Assembly: GCA_947463915.1 (NCBI GenBank) | Contig: CANHVO010000024.1 | Coordinates: 1 to 34,831 of the forward strand | Origin: Planctomycetaceae bacterium | GTDB taxonomy: Bacteria > Planctomycetota > Planctomycetia > Pirellulales > Pirellulaceae | Reading direction: 5' to 3' | Length of the DNA: 34,831 nt | Shown: positions 8,234-17,161 of the stretch, in pieces | Numbering within the stretch: position 1 is the stretch's first letter | Layout of the letters: each line of letters starts with the position of its first letter | Position numbers and translations under genes: made by a program | The notes under the pieces: generated by a model | The model's database searches: none | Seen by the model: only the letters and a program-made list of their open reading frames with translations | Told to the model about the DNA's origin: nothing

Positions 8234-9376
8234 ATGTCCTTCCTAAACGCGTTCATTCTCAAGTCAACGCCTGTTGCATTGTTGCTGCTCTGTCTAGGCT
8301 GCTCCTTCGCGGAGCAAAACAGTCCTGCTTTCGCAACTGAGAAGCTTGAGGTTGGTTCGGTCGCTCCCAAACTCAATATCGAACATTGGATACAGGATGG
8401 AAAAGGAAAACTCCCAAAGGTAACCGGCTTTGAACCTGGTAAGGTTTACGTCGTCGAGTTTTGGGCCACAACCTGCGGCCCCTGCGTTCAAAGCATGCCG
8501 CATCTCGCCGCAATACAGACCAAGTACGCGGACAAAGGGCTTCAGATTGTTAGCATCAGCAGTGAGCCACTGTCAGTAGTCAAAGACTTCCTCAAGAGAG
8601 AGATTGCTGACGAAACAGGCGAGCGCAAAAAAGTCAGTGAAGTAACCAGCGTCTATTGCTTGACTACCGACCCAGATGGTTCGAGCGAAAAGGACTACAT
8701 GTTAGCCGCCGAACAAGATGGTATACCATGTGCGTTTATTGTCGGGAAAGACGCAAAGATCGAATGGATCGGCCATCCCATGGAAATGGAAGGGATCCTA
8801 GAGGAGGTCATCACTGACAAATGGAATCGGGAGAAATACGTTGCGGAACAAAAACTGATCGCAGAGATCCAACGGGTCGTTGGAGGACTTACGCGTCAAA
8901 AGAAGTATCCACAAGCGTTGGCCGCGATCGATGGTTACATTGCGAAGGTAGAAGACCCACGGCTGAAGTTCGGTCTCTACAAGTCCAAGATCGATGTGCT
9001 CGTACGAACAGGAGCTAGCGAAAAAGATTTGATGAAGTCATATGAGGAGTTGTTTGCCAGTTGCGTAGACGAACCGCTGTTTGTTCAAGATGTGGCGTGG
9101 TCTGCATACGAGTATTTCGTCGAAGAAAAGCTGAAGAGCAAGGCTATCATCAACATGTCGATTGCTGCTGTGGAGAAGGCATCGTCTAAGGTAGAGGGGA
9201 TGAACAAAGCAAATCTCTTCGACACAATCAGCCGTATGCATTTTGCAGCTGGTGAGTTGGAGCCTGCGATTGCGGCTCAAAAGCAAGCCGTCCAATTCAC
9301 GGATGGTAGTGACCAAGGGACGTTTAAGGAGTTCCTGACGGAGCTTCAGGCTGAAGCCCAAAAAGCGAAAAAGTAA
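8234..9376 (+). CDS. Exported TlpA-like thioredoxin-fold protein with helical C-terminal domain
   Basis: Product of 380 residues from the ATG at 8234. The frame is open to 8075, but that stretch is a palindromic repeat, and only the ATG at 8234 places the signal sequence at the N-terminus (about residues 5-25). Cys23 in CLGC could be a lipoprotein acylation site, although the lipobox is not canonical. A TlpA/ResA-type thioredoxin domain (about 40-195) carries the redox pair in WATTCGPC (Cys81, Cys84). The remaining 180 residues are helical with a TPR-like look. It probably reduces or isomerises disulfides in envelope proteins. The stop overlaps the purN ATG (TAATG), so translation is coupled. 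Confidence 0.9.
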   Translation: MSFLNAFILKSTPVALLLLCLGCSFAEQNSPAFATEKLEVGSVAPKLNIEHWIQDGKGKLPKVTGFEPGKVYVVEFWATTCGPCVQSMPHLAAIQTKYADKGLQIVSISSEPLSVVKDFLKREIADETGERKKVSEVTSVYCLTTDPDGSSEKDYMLAAEQDGIPCAFIVGKDAKIEWIGHPMEMEGILEEVITDKWNREKYVAEQKLIAEIQRVVGGLTRQKKYPQALAAIDGYIAKVEDPRLKFGLYKSKIDVLVRTGASEKDLMKSYEELFASCVDEPLFVQDVAWSAYEYFVEEKLKSKAIINMSIAAVEKASSKVEGMNKANLFDTISRMHFAAGELEPAIAAQKQAVQFTDGSDQGTFKEFLTELQAEAQKAKK

Positions 9377-9978
9377 TGTCGATCACACAAACGCCAATTC
9401 CCATTGCGGTTTTGATATCGGGTGGTGGCACCACTCTCAAGAATCTGATCGAGCTTCGAGACCGAGGTGAGCTCGCGGTGGACTTCCGATTGGTCGTGAG
9501 TTCAAAGAAGGACGCTGGTGGGCTCGCGTTTGCGGAGGCCGCATCGATTCCTTGCTTGATTGCTCCCAAACGAAAATCGCTGACGGCTGACGAGCATTCA
9601 GAAAGTATCTTCGGCCCGATTCGCCGATCTGGTGCGAAGCTTGTTGTCATGGGAGGCTACCTCCAACACGTCTTGATCCCATCAGACTTCGAGAACCGTG
9701 TCATCAATATCCATCCTTCGCTCATTCCTTCCTTTTCGGGAAAAGGGATGTACGGTTTGAGAGTGCATCAAGCAGCCATTGACTTTGGGGTCAAAGTTTC
9801 TGGATGTACGGTACATTTCGTCGACAATGAGTACGATCACGGCCCCATTATTTTGCAGCGAACCTGTGACGTTCTCGAATCCGATTCAGCGGAATCGCTT
9901 CAAAAACGAGTTTTTGAGCTAGAGTGTTTAGCTTTGCCAGCTGCAATTCGCGGATTGAGCAATCGGCTGAATACCTAG
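9376..9978 (+). CDS. purN: Phosphoribosylglycinamide formyltransferase (GART)
   Basis: Third step of purine synthesis: transfers a formyl group from 10-formyl-tetrahydrofolate to glycinamide ribonucleotide. The 200-residue product has normal length for PurN. Motifs: phosphate loop ISGGGTTL (14-21, where many relatives have SGxGSN), catalytic Asn111 and His113 in NIHPSLIPSF, and Asp154 in DHGPI. Its ATG overlaps the stop of the exported thioredoxin by one base, a surprising partner for a cytosolic purine enzyme. No other pur gene is in the window. Confidence 0.96.
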   Translation: MSITQTPIPIAVLISGGGTTLKNLIELRDRGELAVDFRLVVSSKKDAGGLAFAEAASIPCLIAPKRKSLTADEHSESIFGPIRRSGAKLVVMGGYLQHVLIPSDFENRVINIHPSLIPSFSGKGMYGLRVHQAAIDFGVKVSGCTVHFVDNEYDHGPIILQRTCDVLESDSAESLQKRVFELECLALPAAIRGLSNRLNT

Positions 9979-9980
9979 AA

Positions 9981-10044
9981 CGCTACCTTCGCAAGAGCGA
10001 AGGGCGACATTATCGCTCGTCGCTCCGCGACGATTGCGTACACG
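9981..10044 (-). repeat. Interspersed hairpin repeat, family 1, copy 2
   Basis: Begins two bases after the purN stop. Contains the same GAGCGA...TCGCTC core as the other copies, preceded by CGCTACCTTCGC and followed by GATTGCGTACACG. One base of the inner stem is changed (TATCGC instead of TGTCGC), which weakens it. Confidence 0.75.
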
Positions 10045-10103
10045 CGAAGATGCTCTTGGAACTCGCCGATCACCTTAACGGAGCTCAATACCACTCTGCC
10101 GCT

Positions 10104-10151
10104 TCAAAAAGGGGAAATCGATCCTCTTTCGTATCTTCGCCCCTCTTTTTG
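10104..10151 (+). terminator. Possible terminator downstream of purN
   Basis: TCAAAAAGGGG pairs with CCCCTCTTTTTGA across a 26-base loop with a two-base bulge, and the right arm ends in a T-run (10146-10150). The loop is long, so this is a weak candidate. Confidence 0.3.
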
Positions 10152-10254
10152 AGAATGCGCTGCGGGATTTCGGTTCGCCCCTTCTTCCGATAGGAAGACA
10201 GAATCCCCCCCTAAAAACTAGGGATCTCCTGCACAAACTTCATCATTCTTCCAG

Positions 10255-10284
10255 TTGCGGTTTACCCTTGCACGAAGCTATACT
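10255..10284 (+). promoter_or_regulatory. Candidate rho promoter
   Basis: TTGCGG (10255-10260) and TATACT (10279-10284) are spaced by 18 bases and lie about 117 bases before the chosen rho ATG. The -10 overlaps the TTG at 10284 that would otherwise be the longest rho start, which argues against that start. Confidence 0.4.
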
Positions 10285-10400
10285 TGATTAACCGTGCGGT
10301 AAAATTTGCAGCACTGGAACCTAACTCTTCCCAGCACTCCCCCCTCCTCAAATCCCTTTTTTCGTTGGAAACTTCGCGCACGTGCGAATGGAAAACGACG

Positions 10401-11846
10401 ATGGCGATCCTTTTCAACGCCCCTACCAATATGACCGGTCAAAATGATGATGCAGCTCGCCCTAGCGGCGAGACGCGCGCCAGACCTCACTTCAAACGAG
10501 AGGAGAATTTATCCATCTCGGAAGAGCTGTTTAAAGAGCAGCGCAACTCTGGCGCGACCCCACTGCCTACCGATAAGCGTGAGTCGCTCGATTTCGCAAC
10601 ACTTCAGCAAATGCCCCATGAGGAGCTTTTGGCGATAGCGGCTGTAGAAAAGATCGTTGACGCTGAGCATCTTGACCGACAAGAACTCGTTTTTCAAGTT
10701 CTCAAGGCCCGAATGCTCTCGTCGGGGATTCTATATGGTGAGGGGACCTTGGAAATCCTCTCGGACGGTTTCGGGTTCCTCAGGTCCTCGAGTCACCACT
10801 ATGTTTCTTGTCCTGATGATATTTACATTTCGCCATCGCAAATTCGTCGCTTTAGCCTAACCACCGGCATGACCATTTCTGGTCAAGTGCGACCGCCGAA
10901 AGAAAACGAACGCTACTTTGCGCTGCTGCGAGTCGAAGCCATCAATCATCGCAATCCGAATGTGGTGCGTTCGCGCAAACCATTCGATTCCCTGACTCCG
11001 CTCCATCCAAAAGTTCGCATTGTGTTGGAAACGACGCCAGACATCGTCGAAACCAGGGTCATCGATCTCATTGCTCCACTCGGGTTCGGGCAACGCGGAC
11101 TGATTGTTTCACCTCCGAGATCGGGCAAGACCATCTTATTGCAGAAGATGGCCAAGGCTGTTCTGCAGAACTACCCGGCTGCATACGTGATCATGCTGTT
11201 GATCGACGAGCGACCAGAGGAAGTCACGGACATGATGCGGGAGGTGCGAGGGCCAAAGTGTGAAGTCATCAGCAGCACGTTTGATGAACCTGCGTCAAGG
11301 CACATTCAAGTCAGCCAGATGGTTCTCGAAAAAGCCAAGCGATTGGTCGAAGACGGCATCGACGTCATCGTCTTCTTGGACTCAATCACGAGATTAGCCC
11401 GCGCTTGGAATGGGGAATGCGTACAGTCCGGAAAGTTGCTGACTGGTGGCCTCGATTCCAATGCAATGCAGAAGCCGAAGTCCTTTTTTGGGGCTGCAAG
11501 AAAAATGGAAGAAGGTGGCTCGCTGACCATCATTGCCACAGCTTTGGTGGGCACTGGCAGCAAGATGGACGACGTCATCTTCGAAGAGTTCAAAGGGACC
11601 GGCAACCTCGAGATCGTCTTGGATCGCTCGATGGTAGATCGGCGAATTTGGCCGGCCATCAACATCAATCAATCAGGGACACGCCGCGAAGAGGCACTTC
11701 TCGATCCAGGCGAGTACCAACGAATTTCGACGTTGCGAAAAACGCTGGCAGAAGTCAATCCTCCTGATGCGATGGAAATGCTGGTGCAGAAGCTGACCAA
11801 AACGAAATCGAACACCGAGTTCCTGCTGGGAATCCGTCCTGCGTAA
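10401..11846 (+). CDS. rho: Transcription termination factor Rho
   Basis: Hexameric RNA helicase that ends transcription. Product of 481 residues from the ATG at 10401; the frame is open to a TTG at 10284, but a promoter-like sequence overlaps that start and the added residues look non-coding. An ATG at 10431 is also possible. Order: low-complexity N-terminus (about 1-65), helical N-terminal domain, RNA-binding OB fold ([17 protein letters not shown], 113-129), ATPase domain with Walker A SPPRSGKT (237-244), Walker B VIVFLD (322-327) and secondary RNA-binding Q-loop LLTGGLD (347-352). It is longer than the E. coli 419 residues mainly at the N-terminus. A perfect hairpin follows the stop. Confidence 0.97.
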   Translation: MAILFNAPTNMTGQNDDAARPSGETRARPHFKREENLSISEELFKEQRNSGATPLPTDKRESLDFATLQQMPHEELLAIAAVEKIVDAEHLDRQELVFQVLKARMLSSGILYGEGTLEILSDGFGFLRSSSHHYVSCPDDIYISPSQIRRFSLTTGMTISGQVRPPKENERYFALLRVEAINHRNPNVVRSRKPFDSLTPLHPKVRIVLETTPDIVETRVIDLIAPLGFGQRGLIVSPPRSGKTILLQKMAKAVLQNYPAAYVIMLLIDERPEEVTDMMREVRGPKCEVISSTFDEPASRHIQVSQMVLEKAKRLVEDGIDVIVFLDSITRLARAWNGECVQSGKLLTGGLDSNAMQKPKSFFGAARKMEEGGSLTIIATALVGTGSKMDDVIFEEFKGTGNLEIVLDRSMVDRRIWPAININQSGTRREEALLDPGEYQRISTLRKTLAEVNPPDAMEMLVQKLTKTKSNTEFLLGIRPA

Positions 11847-11860
11847 GCTTTGCTACCGTG

Positions 11861-11883
11861 GGTCACTCTTGCCGAGAGTGACC
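11861..11883 (+). terminator. Hairpin downstream of rho
   Basis: GGTCACTCT/AGAGTGACC, a perfect 9-bp stem with loop TGCCG, 14 bases after the rho stop. There is no T-run, so it may be a 3'-end stabiliser or a repeat; the same GGTCACTCT arm appears at 8108. Confidence 0.45.
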
Positions 11884-11961
11884 GTACGCTGCATGATTAG
11901 GCGAACGGCAGAATGAAAACAAATTTAGCACGACGCGCAAGTTTTGAAGTTGCACAAATTA

Positions 11962-12121
11962 GGCCTGAAAGGCCGACATATCCCTAGCCGTGGCTGATAA
12001 GCCACGGTGCGAAGACCAATCGAGAGACGAGCCCCGAAGGGGCGACACAGAATCGTAGTGTGTCGGCCCTTCGGGCCTTGAAATCCTCGGAATTCGCAAG
12101 TCCGGTGCCTCACGGCACCGG
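11962..12121. repeat. Serial hairpin cluster between rho and ribH
   Basis: Within this 361-base gene-free space five perfect short hairpins follow one another: GGCCT-GAA-AGGCC (11962-11974), CCGTGGCT/AGCCACGG (11988-12007), GCCCC-GAA-GGGGC (12031-12043), GGCCC-TTC-GGGCC (12065-12077) and CCGGTGCC-TCAC-GGCACCGG (12102-12121). CGACAC and GTGTCG (12043-12048, 12060-12065) pair as well. No FMN-riboswitch sequence was recognised before ribH. Confidence 0.75.
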
Positions 12122-12207
12122 CAGAGGATGTATCGAGCCTTCGGCCCTCAATACAAATAATCGCCATTCGCGACTCCCCAACGATTCCAACATCCCACAG
12201 GGAAATC

Positions 12208-12693
12208 ATGCCAATAGAAGTACAGCCCAGCCCTTCCGCGACTCCGAACCCCGGTGCTCCATCCGTGATCGTTATTGTCGTCTCCGAATACAACGACAAT
12301 ATTACGGGCAAACTCTGCAAAGCGGCCGTACAAACATTGTTGGACAATGGCATCAAGGACGAGGACATCCACGTTGTCAAGGTTCCAGGCGCATGGGAGT
12401 TAACCTTCGCAACTCAGTTAGTGATCAAGAAGCCGTCCTGCAGAGGAGTGATCACTTTGGGGGCGGTAATCAAAGGCGAAACCACGCACGACCAGCATCT
12501 CAATCGAGCCGTCAGCATGGGGCTGATGCAATTGTCTTTGGAACACCACAAGCCGGTAGCTTTGGGGTTGCTGACGGTCAATTCCTTGGAGCAAGCGATT
12601 CAAAGAAGCGGAGGAAACGTGGGCAACAAAGGCGAGGAAGCCGCCAGTGCATTGCTCGCATGTCTCAAATTAGCCAACACAATTCAATGGTAG
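12208..12693 (+). CDS. ribH: 6,7-dimethyl-8-ribityllumazine synthase
   Basis: Penultimate enzyme of riboflavin synthesis: joins 5-amino-6-ribitylaminouracil with 3,4-dihydroxy-2-butanone 4-phosphate. The 161-residue product has the normal length. Motifs: aromatic substrate site SEYN (26-29), VPGAWEL (59-65), GAVIKGETTHDQH (85-97) with the likely catalytic His94, and a C-terminal helix ending in Trp. The first 17 residues are Pro/Ser-rich and probably disordered. The nusB gene that often follows ribH is absent here; the next 336 bases hold no supported gene. Confidence 0.96.
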   Translation: MPIEVQPSPSATPNPGAPSVIVIVVSEYNDNITGKLCKAAVQTLLDNGIKDEDIHVVKVPGAWELTFATQLVIKKPSCRGVITLGAVIKGETTHDQHLNRAVSMGLMQLSLEHHKPVALGLLTVNSLEQAIQRSGGNVGNKGEEAASALLACLKLANTIQW

Positions 12694-13029
12694 GCATCTG
12701 GGAACAAGTCTTGAAGTGAAATTGACAATGAACCGAACGGCGCTGGTCATTACTCACATCTCGTTTCAATCTAGCTACGCTTCATCGTTTCAGAGACAAG
12801 TCGAAAGTCTTCGTTGTCGACGTCTTTAAGCAACTTCTCTGCCTTGCTCAAAAAGATGCTTTTTTGGATAGTGGCAAAGAATCCCGGCAGCGTGTACGCA
12901 ATCGTCGCGGAGCGACGAGCGACAATGTCGCCCGTCGCTCCGCGAAGGTAGCGTGTGGCAAGACGGCAATTTGTCATGCCCTAACAAAGAAACGAGCCGA
13001 CGGTGCGTTTTCAGAGCCCAATTCAGGCT
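12694..13029. other. Gene-free space after ribH, with a possible gene remnant
   Basis: 336 bases between convergent genes. It holds family 1 repeat copy 3 (12893-12953). On the minus strand a frame ending at 12771 reads as a plausible 40-residue C-terminus (FFATIQKSIFLSKAEKLL...), but further upstream it is only the translated repeat. This may be the end of a decayed gene; it is not called as a gene. Confidence 0.35.
12893..12953 (+). repeat. Interspersed hairpin repeat, family 1, copy 3
   Basis: Same nested core as the other copies, with complete outer stem GCGGAGCGA/TCGCTCCGC and inner stem GCGAC-AAT-GTCGC. Flanked by TGTACGCAATC on the left and GAAGGTAGCG on the right. Lies between the convergent ribH and GT-C genes, in the orientation of copy 4. 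Confidence 0.8.
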
Positions 13030-14754
13030 CTATTTTGTCGACATGTTTTTGAAAACACGCACTTTCTCTTCTGGCATGATTTCGATGACGCCAGATATCG
13101 GAACCCATACAGGGGATTCCAATAACTGTTTTCGAATCTCACCAGCATACTTGTCACAGACTACGTGTGGCAATCGGATCGTCAGAAAATCGACTGTTTC
13201 GGGTTCCGGCAGAATCAGATAGTCCGCCGTCGACTCCGAGGAAACGGCCAAGGTCCGAATTTTGGCCTCCATGGTATCGCCCGCAACAGTATCCCACTCG
13301 GCAGGCGCGTATCGACTCATTGAAAAGTCTGTCACAAAATCACCGAGCTTTAAGTCACTTCCATCAAAATTCATGTCAAAGGTCATGATATTGCGCAGAC
13401 TCATGGCCGTCATTTCTGCGCAATAGGAAACCCCGTAGCGCACTTGTTTCATGTTGCTCGCTTTTGCGTCCGCAACCATCGCTTGGATCACCAGCTTGTG
13501 TCCATTCATGGGGCTTGTTGCGCCCGGCGCATGTAAGGCAAGCCCGCTGTGCGCTTGGAGCAAGACGAAGAAACCGAGCAAGACGAAAAGAACCAACTCG
13601 ATTCTCTTAGAAGTTCGCATCGCAAGCAGTCTTCCGAAGTAAAGGATAGCGATAAGTACGATCCCTAACGACGAAGGCATCGAGACAAATGGATTCAGCC
13701 CCGCACCTTTGAACACAAGCATCGCGGTCGGCGAAACAGCAATCCAAATCAAACAAATTTGTCTAGAAAGGGTTAGCTCAAAGAACTCCTTTTTCGAATC
13801 CAATTCGACAGTTCCCTTCGGGCGAATCAGTTGTCGTACCCCAAGACTAATTGCCAGCAACAATCCCAGGACGAGGAAGAGCTTGTTGCCAACATGGTCA
13901 GCTGCAAACTCGATATGCATCTTTGCTTGACTGAGCGGAAGCTTGGCTTGCGCATCAATATTCCATACAACGTAGTAATAATGAAGGTACTTGTAGTTTA
14001 CGATCAAAAACCATCCACCGACAAGCAACGCGACCGAGGCACTCAAAACCAGTCGACCGCCGAAGCGAGCGCGTTGTGTTGATTTCATTAGATCGAGCAA
14101 AACACAAGGCCCAAGCGCAATGCCAAGATAGACAGGCGCAGTGGCGCGAAACAAAATCGCAATCCCGGCTACGGCCCCCAGAATAGCAAAGTGGCTGATG
14201 CGATTGGTGGCTGATGCGATCAAATACCAGACGCAGGTGACTCCAAACATCAACATCAGACTTAAGTCCATCCGAAAATCGGACAGTCCACCATTCAATT
14301 GGTAGTAGCACTTCAGCGAAAGTACAGGGAGAATCAGGCAGGCAGATAACAGGACGGTTGCATGCAATACACGTCTCAACAAGTAATAGAGTGAAACACT
14401 CAGCAACGCCAACTCAACGATTTGAATCCAAACACCAATGTCGCGCTGCGGTTTGGCAAGGGGGCCGATCACGGCGGAAACGATCGACGGGAAGTATACC
14501 GTAGTTCCGTTCATGCTATCTCGCAACGCAGGCAAGAGGCCCACGTTCTTCGATTGGGCCATCGTTTCAGCCATGGCCTGATTGTACGACAAGGAATCGT
14601 AAAACGGTGCTTTGTGGCTGTAAAGAGTGTGATTCAATGAGCATGCATACAAGCCCAGGAACATGCAAGCCATTGCAATCGCCGCACACGCGATCGTATC
14701 CTCTAATTGCCAGGTTTGTGTTTGTGGCGACTTGTCGACGGCTACTTCGCTCAT
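13030..14754 (-). CDS. GT-C-like polytopic membrane protein, probable lipid-linked sugar glycosyltransferase
   Basis: Product of 574 residues with about ten to twelve hydrophobic segments and a soluble C-terminal domain of some 140 residues. The overall design fits the GT-C superfamily (PMT/ArnT-like), which transfers a sugar from a polyprenyl-phosphate carrier on the outer face of the membrane. The acidic motif PFYDSLSY after the first membrane segment (Asp about 53) is where GT-C enzymes hold their catalytic Asp. Family assignment is by architecture, not by a decisive motif. I chose the ATG at 14754, which overlaps the preceding stop (TGATG); a TTG lies one codon upstream. It is the last gene of a four-gene coupled set. 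Confidence 0.65.
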   Translation of the reverse strand: MSEVAVDKSPQTQTWQLEDTIACAAIAMACMFLGLYACSLNHTLYSHKAPFYDSLSYNQAMAETMAQSKNVGLLPALRDSMNGTTVYFPSIVSAVIGPLAKPQRDIGVWIQIVELALLSVSLYYLLRRVLHATVLLSACLILPVLSLKCYYQLNGGLSDFRMDLSLMLMFGVTCVWYLIASATNRISHFAILGAVAGIAILFRATAPVYLGIALGPCVLLDLMKSTQRARFGGRLVLSASVALLVGGWFLIVNYKYLHYYYVVWNIDAQAKLPLSQAKMHIEFAADHVGNKLFLVLGLLLAISLGVRQLIRPKGTVELDSKKEFFELTLSRQICLIWIAVSPTAMLVFKGAGLNPFVSMPSSLGIVLIAILYFGRLLAMRTSKRIELVLFVLLGFFVLLQAHSGLALHAPGATSPMNGHKLVIQAMVADAKASNMKQVRYGVSYCAEMTAMSLRNIMTFDMNFDGSDLKLGDFVTDFSMSRYAPAEWDTVAGDTMEAKIRTLAVSSESTADYLILPEPETVDFLTIRLPHVVCDKYAGEIRKQLLESPVWVPISGVIEIMPEEKVRVFKNMSTK

Positions 14755-16106
14755 CAAGCTGCGCGTCCATACTTAGCAGCCAGGCTCATATGACTTGGCA
14801 CATAAGAGGTATCGACTCCCATTTCCGAAGTCACTTGAGATGCGACGCGAATGCTGTTGTTCACGCTTCGTTCATCCGGATATACGTGCGGCATAGCCGC
14901 GACGTACAAATTCGGAATCGGCGACTTAAAATCTGGGATGTCGCGATGGAATCCGATTTCAACTTTAGGTGCTGCGTACTTGGCACGAAACACCCAAGAT
15001 TTTTTGGTGTGCTTTTTTACTTCCGTCTTGAACAACCGCTCCAGTTGGGTCGATTGACGTTCGATAAGAGTTTCGTCACTCATCGATGCCATAGGGTGAT
15101 TCCATTCGTGATACCGAGAAAGGTAGACGAGATGCTGGCCACCGTAATTGGAGGACGGTACAAGATTCGTTTGCTCAATAACACCGCCGAAATCGTAGTC
15201 TGGATCAGCAACGTTTAGCCAGTAGACAGGAGAGAGCTTCTTATCAAGCGAAAGAACGGTGCAAGTTGCAGCGATGTACTTGATCCTATCAAGCGACTTG
15301 GCGTATTGCGGTGCATCGGATTTCAACCATTCGGCTAGGATCGGTGTCGGCACAGTTGCAAGTACTCGATCGGCCTTGAAAGCCCCAGCTGTGGTTTCAA
15401 CGCCGACAACTGCTCCATCCTCATCAAACAAGAATCGCTTGGTTGGAACACCGAGTTGAATCTTCACACCGAGCGACTTGATCTCGCTGACCAGCCGATC
15501 GACCAAAATCTGAAGACTTCCTCGCAGATAGCCCAGCTTTTCTTGTGATCCGTCTCGAGAACGAGCCCGTTGACGCAATCGACCAGCCATCCATGCCAAC
15601 GGTACTCGCGAGGCCGACTCCCCGAACTTGATTTCGAGCATAGGCCGCCAAATCGATTCTGTAGCGGCTTTGCCCGCCCATTTGTTGAACCAATGCAGCG
15701 ACGAAACGTCCTCAGCTTCAGCGTATCCCTTTGCATAAACGAGCATGGCGGAGCTCGCTGCGAACCGAAGTCGATCCACCATTGGAATCGCAGAGAACTT
15801 GAGCAAATCAGAAACGCCATTGAAGTCATGGATTTCACCGTTGCGAAGCATGCCCATTGTCGTTGGGAGAAAGCTCACCTGATCGGCTAGACCAAGCTCT
15901 TTCAGCAGCCAATTGATTTCGGCGTCGTGCGTGAAAAAATGGTGATAATAGTACTCGAGTCGCGCACCGTCACCAGCGTCGAATGTCGAGAGCAAACCGC
16001 CCGGTATCGTCGAGGCCTCCAAGATCGTTACGTCATGGCCCGCTTTGGCTAGCAAGTATGCCGAAACCAATCCAGTTGCTCCAGCTCCAATAACAGCTAC
16101 TTTCAT
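14754..16106 (-). CDS. FAD-dependent amine-oxidase/PPO-like oxidoreductase
   Basis: Product of 450 residues with an N-terminal dinucleotide-binding fold: GAGATG (7-12) and Glu30 at the end of the second strand for the FAD ribose, then the GGLLSTF segment typical of amine oxidases, protoporphyrinogen oxidases and UDP-galactopyranose mutases. The C-terminus (YVAAMPHVYPDERSVNNSI) fits the second FAD contact. Similar proteins occur in sugar and lipid pathways; placed between a flippase-like gene and a GT-C gene it more likely acts on a sugar or polyprenyl lipid than in haem synthesis. The start is supported by GGAGG eight bases upstream, and the ATG overlaps the preceding stop (ATGA). Confidence 0.85.
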   Translation of the reverse strand: MKVAVIGAGATGLVSAYLLAKAGHDVTILEASTIPGGLLSTFDAGDGARLEYYYHHFFTHDAEINWLLKELGLADQVSFLPTTMGMLRNGEIHDFNGVSDLLKFSAIPMVDRLRFAASSAMLVYAKGYAEAEDVSSLHWFNKWAGKAATESIWRPMLEIKFGESASRVPLAWMAGRLRQRARSRDGSQEKLGYLRGSLQILVDRLVSEIKSLGVKIQLGVPTKRFLFDEDGAVVGVETTAGAFKADRVLATVPTPILAEWLKSDAPQYAKSLDRIKYIAATCTVLSLDKKLSPVYWLNVADPDYDFGGVIEQTNLVPSSNYGGQHLVYLSRYHEWNHPMASMSDETLIERQSTQLERLFKTEVKKHTKKSWVFRAKYAAPKVEIGFHRDIPDFKSPIPNLYVAAMPHVYPDERSVNNSIRVASQVTSEMGVDTSYVPSHMSLAAKYGRAA

Positions 16107-17149
16107 TTCACGACCTCCACAAGATGAGTCACTTCCAGGATGCTAGCCGCCGACGTCTTCGGTTGACGATTGGCAAGGTCTTGGAAAGAGTATCCAAACC
16201 GAGTTAGCAGAAATAGACCAGTTAAAGTCACCGGCAAATACTGGCACAGGTGGATGACAACCGAGTAGACTGTCGCGTTTTCTGTGCTCAATCCAAAAAC
16301 GCTAAACGCGGCAACCGTCCCAAGTTGAAAGATGCCGACATAACCCGGGGCAGATGGAATCAGCACACCCAAATTGACCACAGCCAGCGTAAACAAAGCC
16401 AGCTCGATACTAGCTGGAAAATCAAAGGCAAAGAGACCAAGGTAAAACATGGCAGCTTCTGTCAACCAGACAGCCAAACTCATGCCTAAGATACGAGCAA
16501 AACGCCAGTCAAATCGCACGAACTCCAGCGATTCTAGGATAGACTCCACAACCGACATCGCTTTCTCCGAAAGAGCGTTTGGCAATCGCCCTGCTGCTAT
16601 CTTAACGATCCGACGAAATGCCTGCGGCCAAACTCGCATTAAGAGAATCGTGGAAGCGACGCAAACAAAAAGAAGAGTGGCTAGTGCGGCAGCTTCTGAA
16701 ATGCGAGAAGCGGATGCTTGTTGTGCTGGTGCAAACGACAATGAAAAAGACAGAAACGCCAACAAGGTTAAACCGTCCATGACCCGCTCGGCGCCAATGG
16801 AGGAGAGCAAAGTGATGTTTTTGATTGAGCTGATTCGGCCCATAAGAAAGGCGCGAACAAACTCGCCCAACCGAAAAGGCAAAAGGTTGTTTGCCATGTA
16901 TCCTATCAATACGACCCCTGTCGTGGTCGAAACCGGAATCTTTTTGACGGGTTGCAGCATCCACATCCAGCGAACACCCCGCAGGATGTGTCCAAGCATG
17001 TATACCGCAATCAATAACGGAATATACCCCAGATGGAGTCGATTCGCCGAATCGCGAAGTAATCCCCAATCTACTTTTGCGGCCACATAGGCGATGGCCA
17101 ACGCACTCATGCCGATGGCGATCGCCATCGAAAAGCCTTTTCGGTCCAT
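16103..17149 (-). CDS. UPF0104/LPG-synthase transmembrane-type protein, flippase-like
   Basis: Product of 348 residues with about eight membrane segments. NNLLPFRLGEFVRA (about 87-100) and ERVMDGLTLL are the conserved blocks of the lysylphosphatidylglycerol-synthase transmembrane family (UPF0104, AglD-like). In MprF this domain moves a lipid across the membrane; as a stand-alone protein beside glycosyltransferases it may flip a lipid-linked sugar (inference). GAGGA eight bases upstream of the ATG supports the start; the gap to the preceding GT2 gene is 12 bases and the site overlaps its stop codon. Confidence 0.85.
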   Translation of the reverse strand: MDRKGFSMAIAIGMSALAIAYVAAKVDWGLLRDSANRLHLGYIPLLIAVYMLGHILRGVRWMWMLQPVKKIPVSTTTGVVLIGYMANNLLPFRLGEFVRAFLMGRISSIKNITLLSSIGAERVMDGLTLLAFLSFSLSFAPAQQASASRISEAAALATLLFVCVASTILLMRVWPQAFRRIVKIAAGRLPNALSEKAMSVVESILESLEFVRFDWRFARILGMSLAVWLTEAAMFYLGLFAFDFPASIELALFTLAVVNLGVLIPSAPGYVGIFQLGTVAAFSVFGLSTENATVYSVVIHLCQYLPVTLTGLFLLTRFGYSFQDLANRQPKTSAASILEVTHLVEVVK

Positions 17150-17161
17150 GTCATCAATCCT

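Noticed and set aside
10051-10193. Short ORF between purN and rho (MLLELADHLNG...)
   Set aside because: No ribosome site and no recognisable protein; it ends inside the terminator-like and promoter-proximal sequence.
10284-10400. N-terminal extension of Rho from a TTG
   Set aside because: The TTG overlaps a promoter-like -10 element and the added residues do not look like Rho.
11847-12207. FMN riboswitch upstream of ribH
   Set aside because: The conserved FMN-aptamer segments were not found; the region is a run of simple hairpins.
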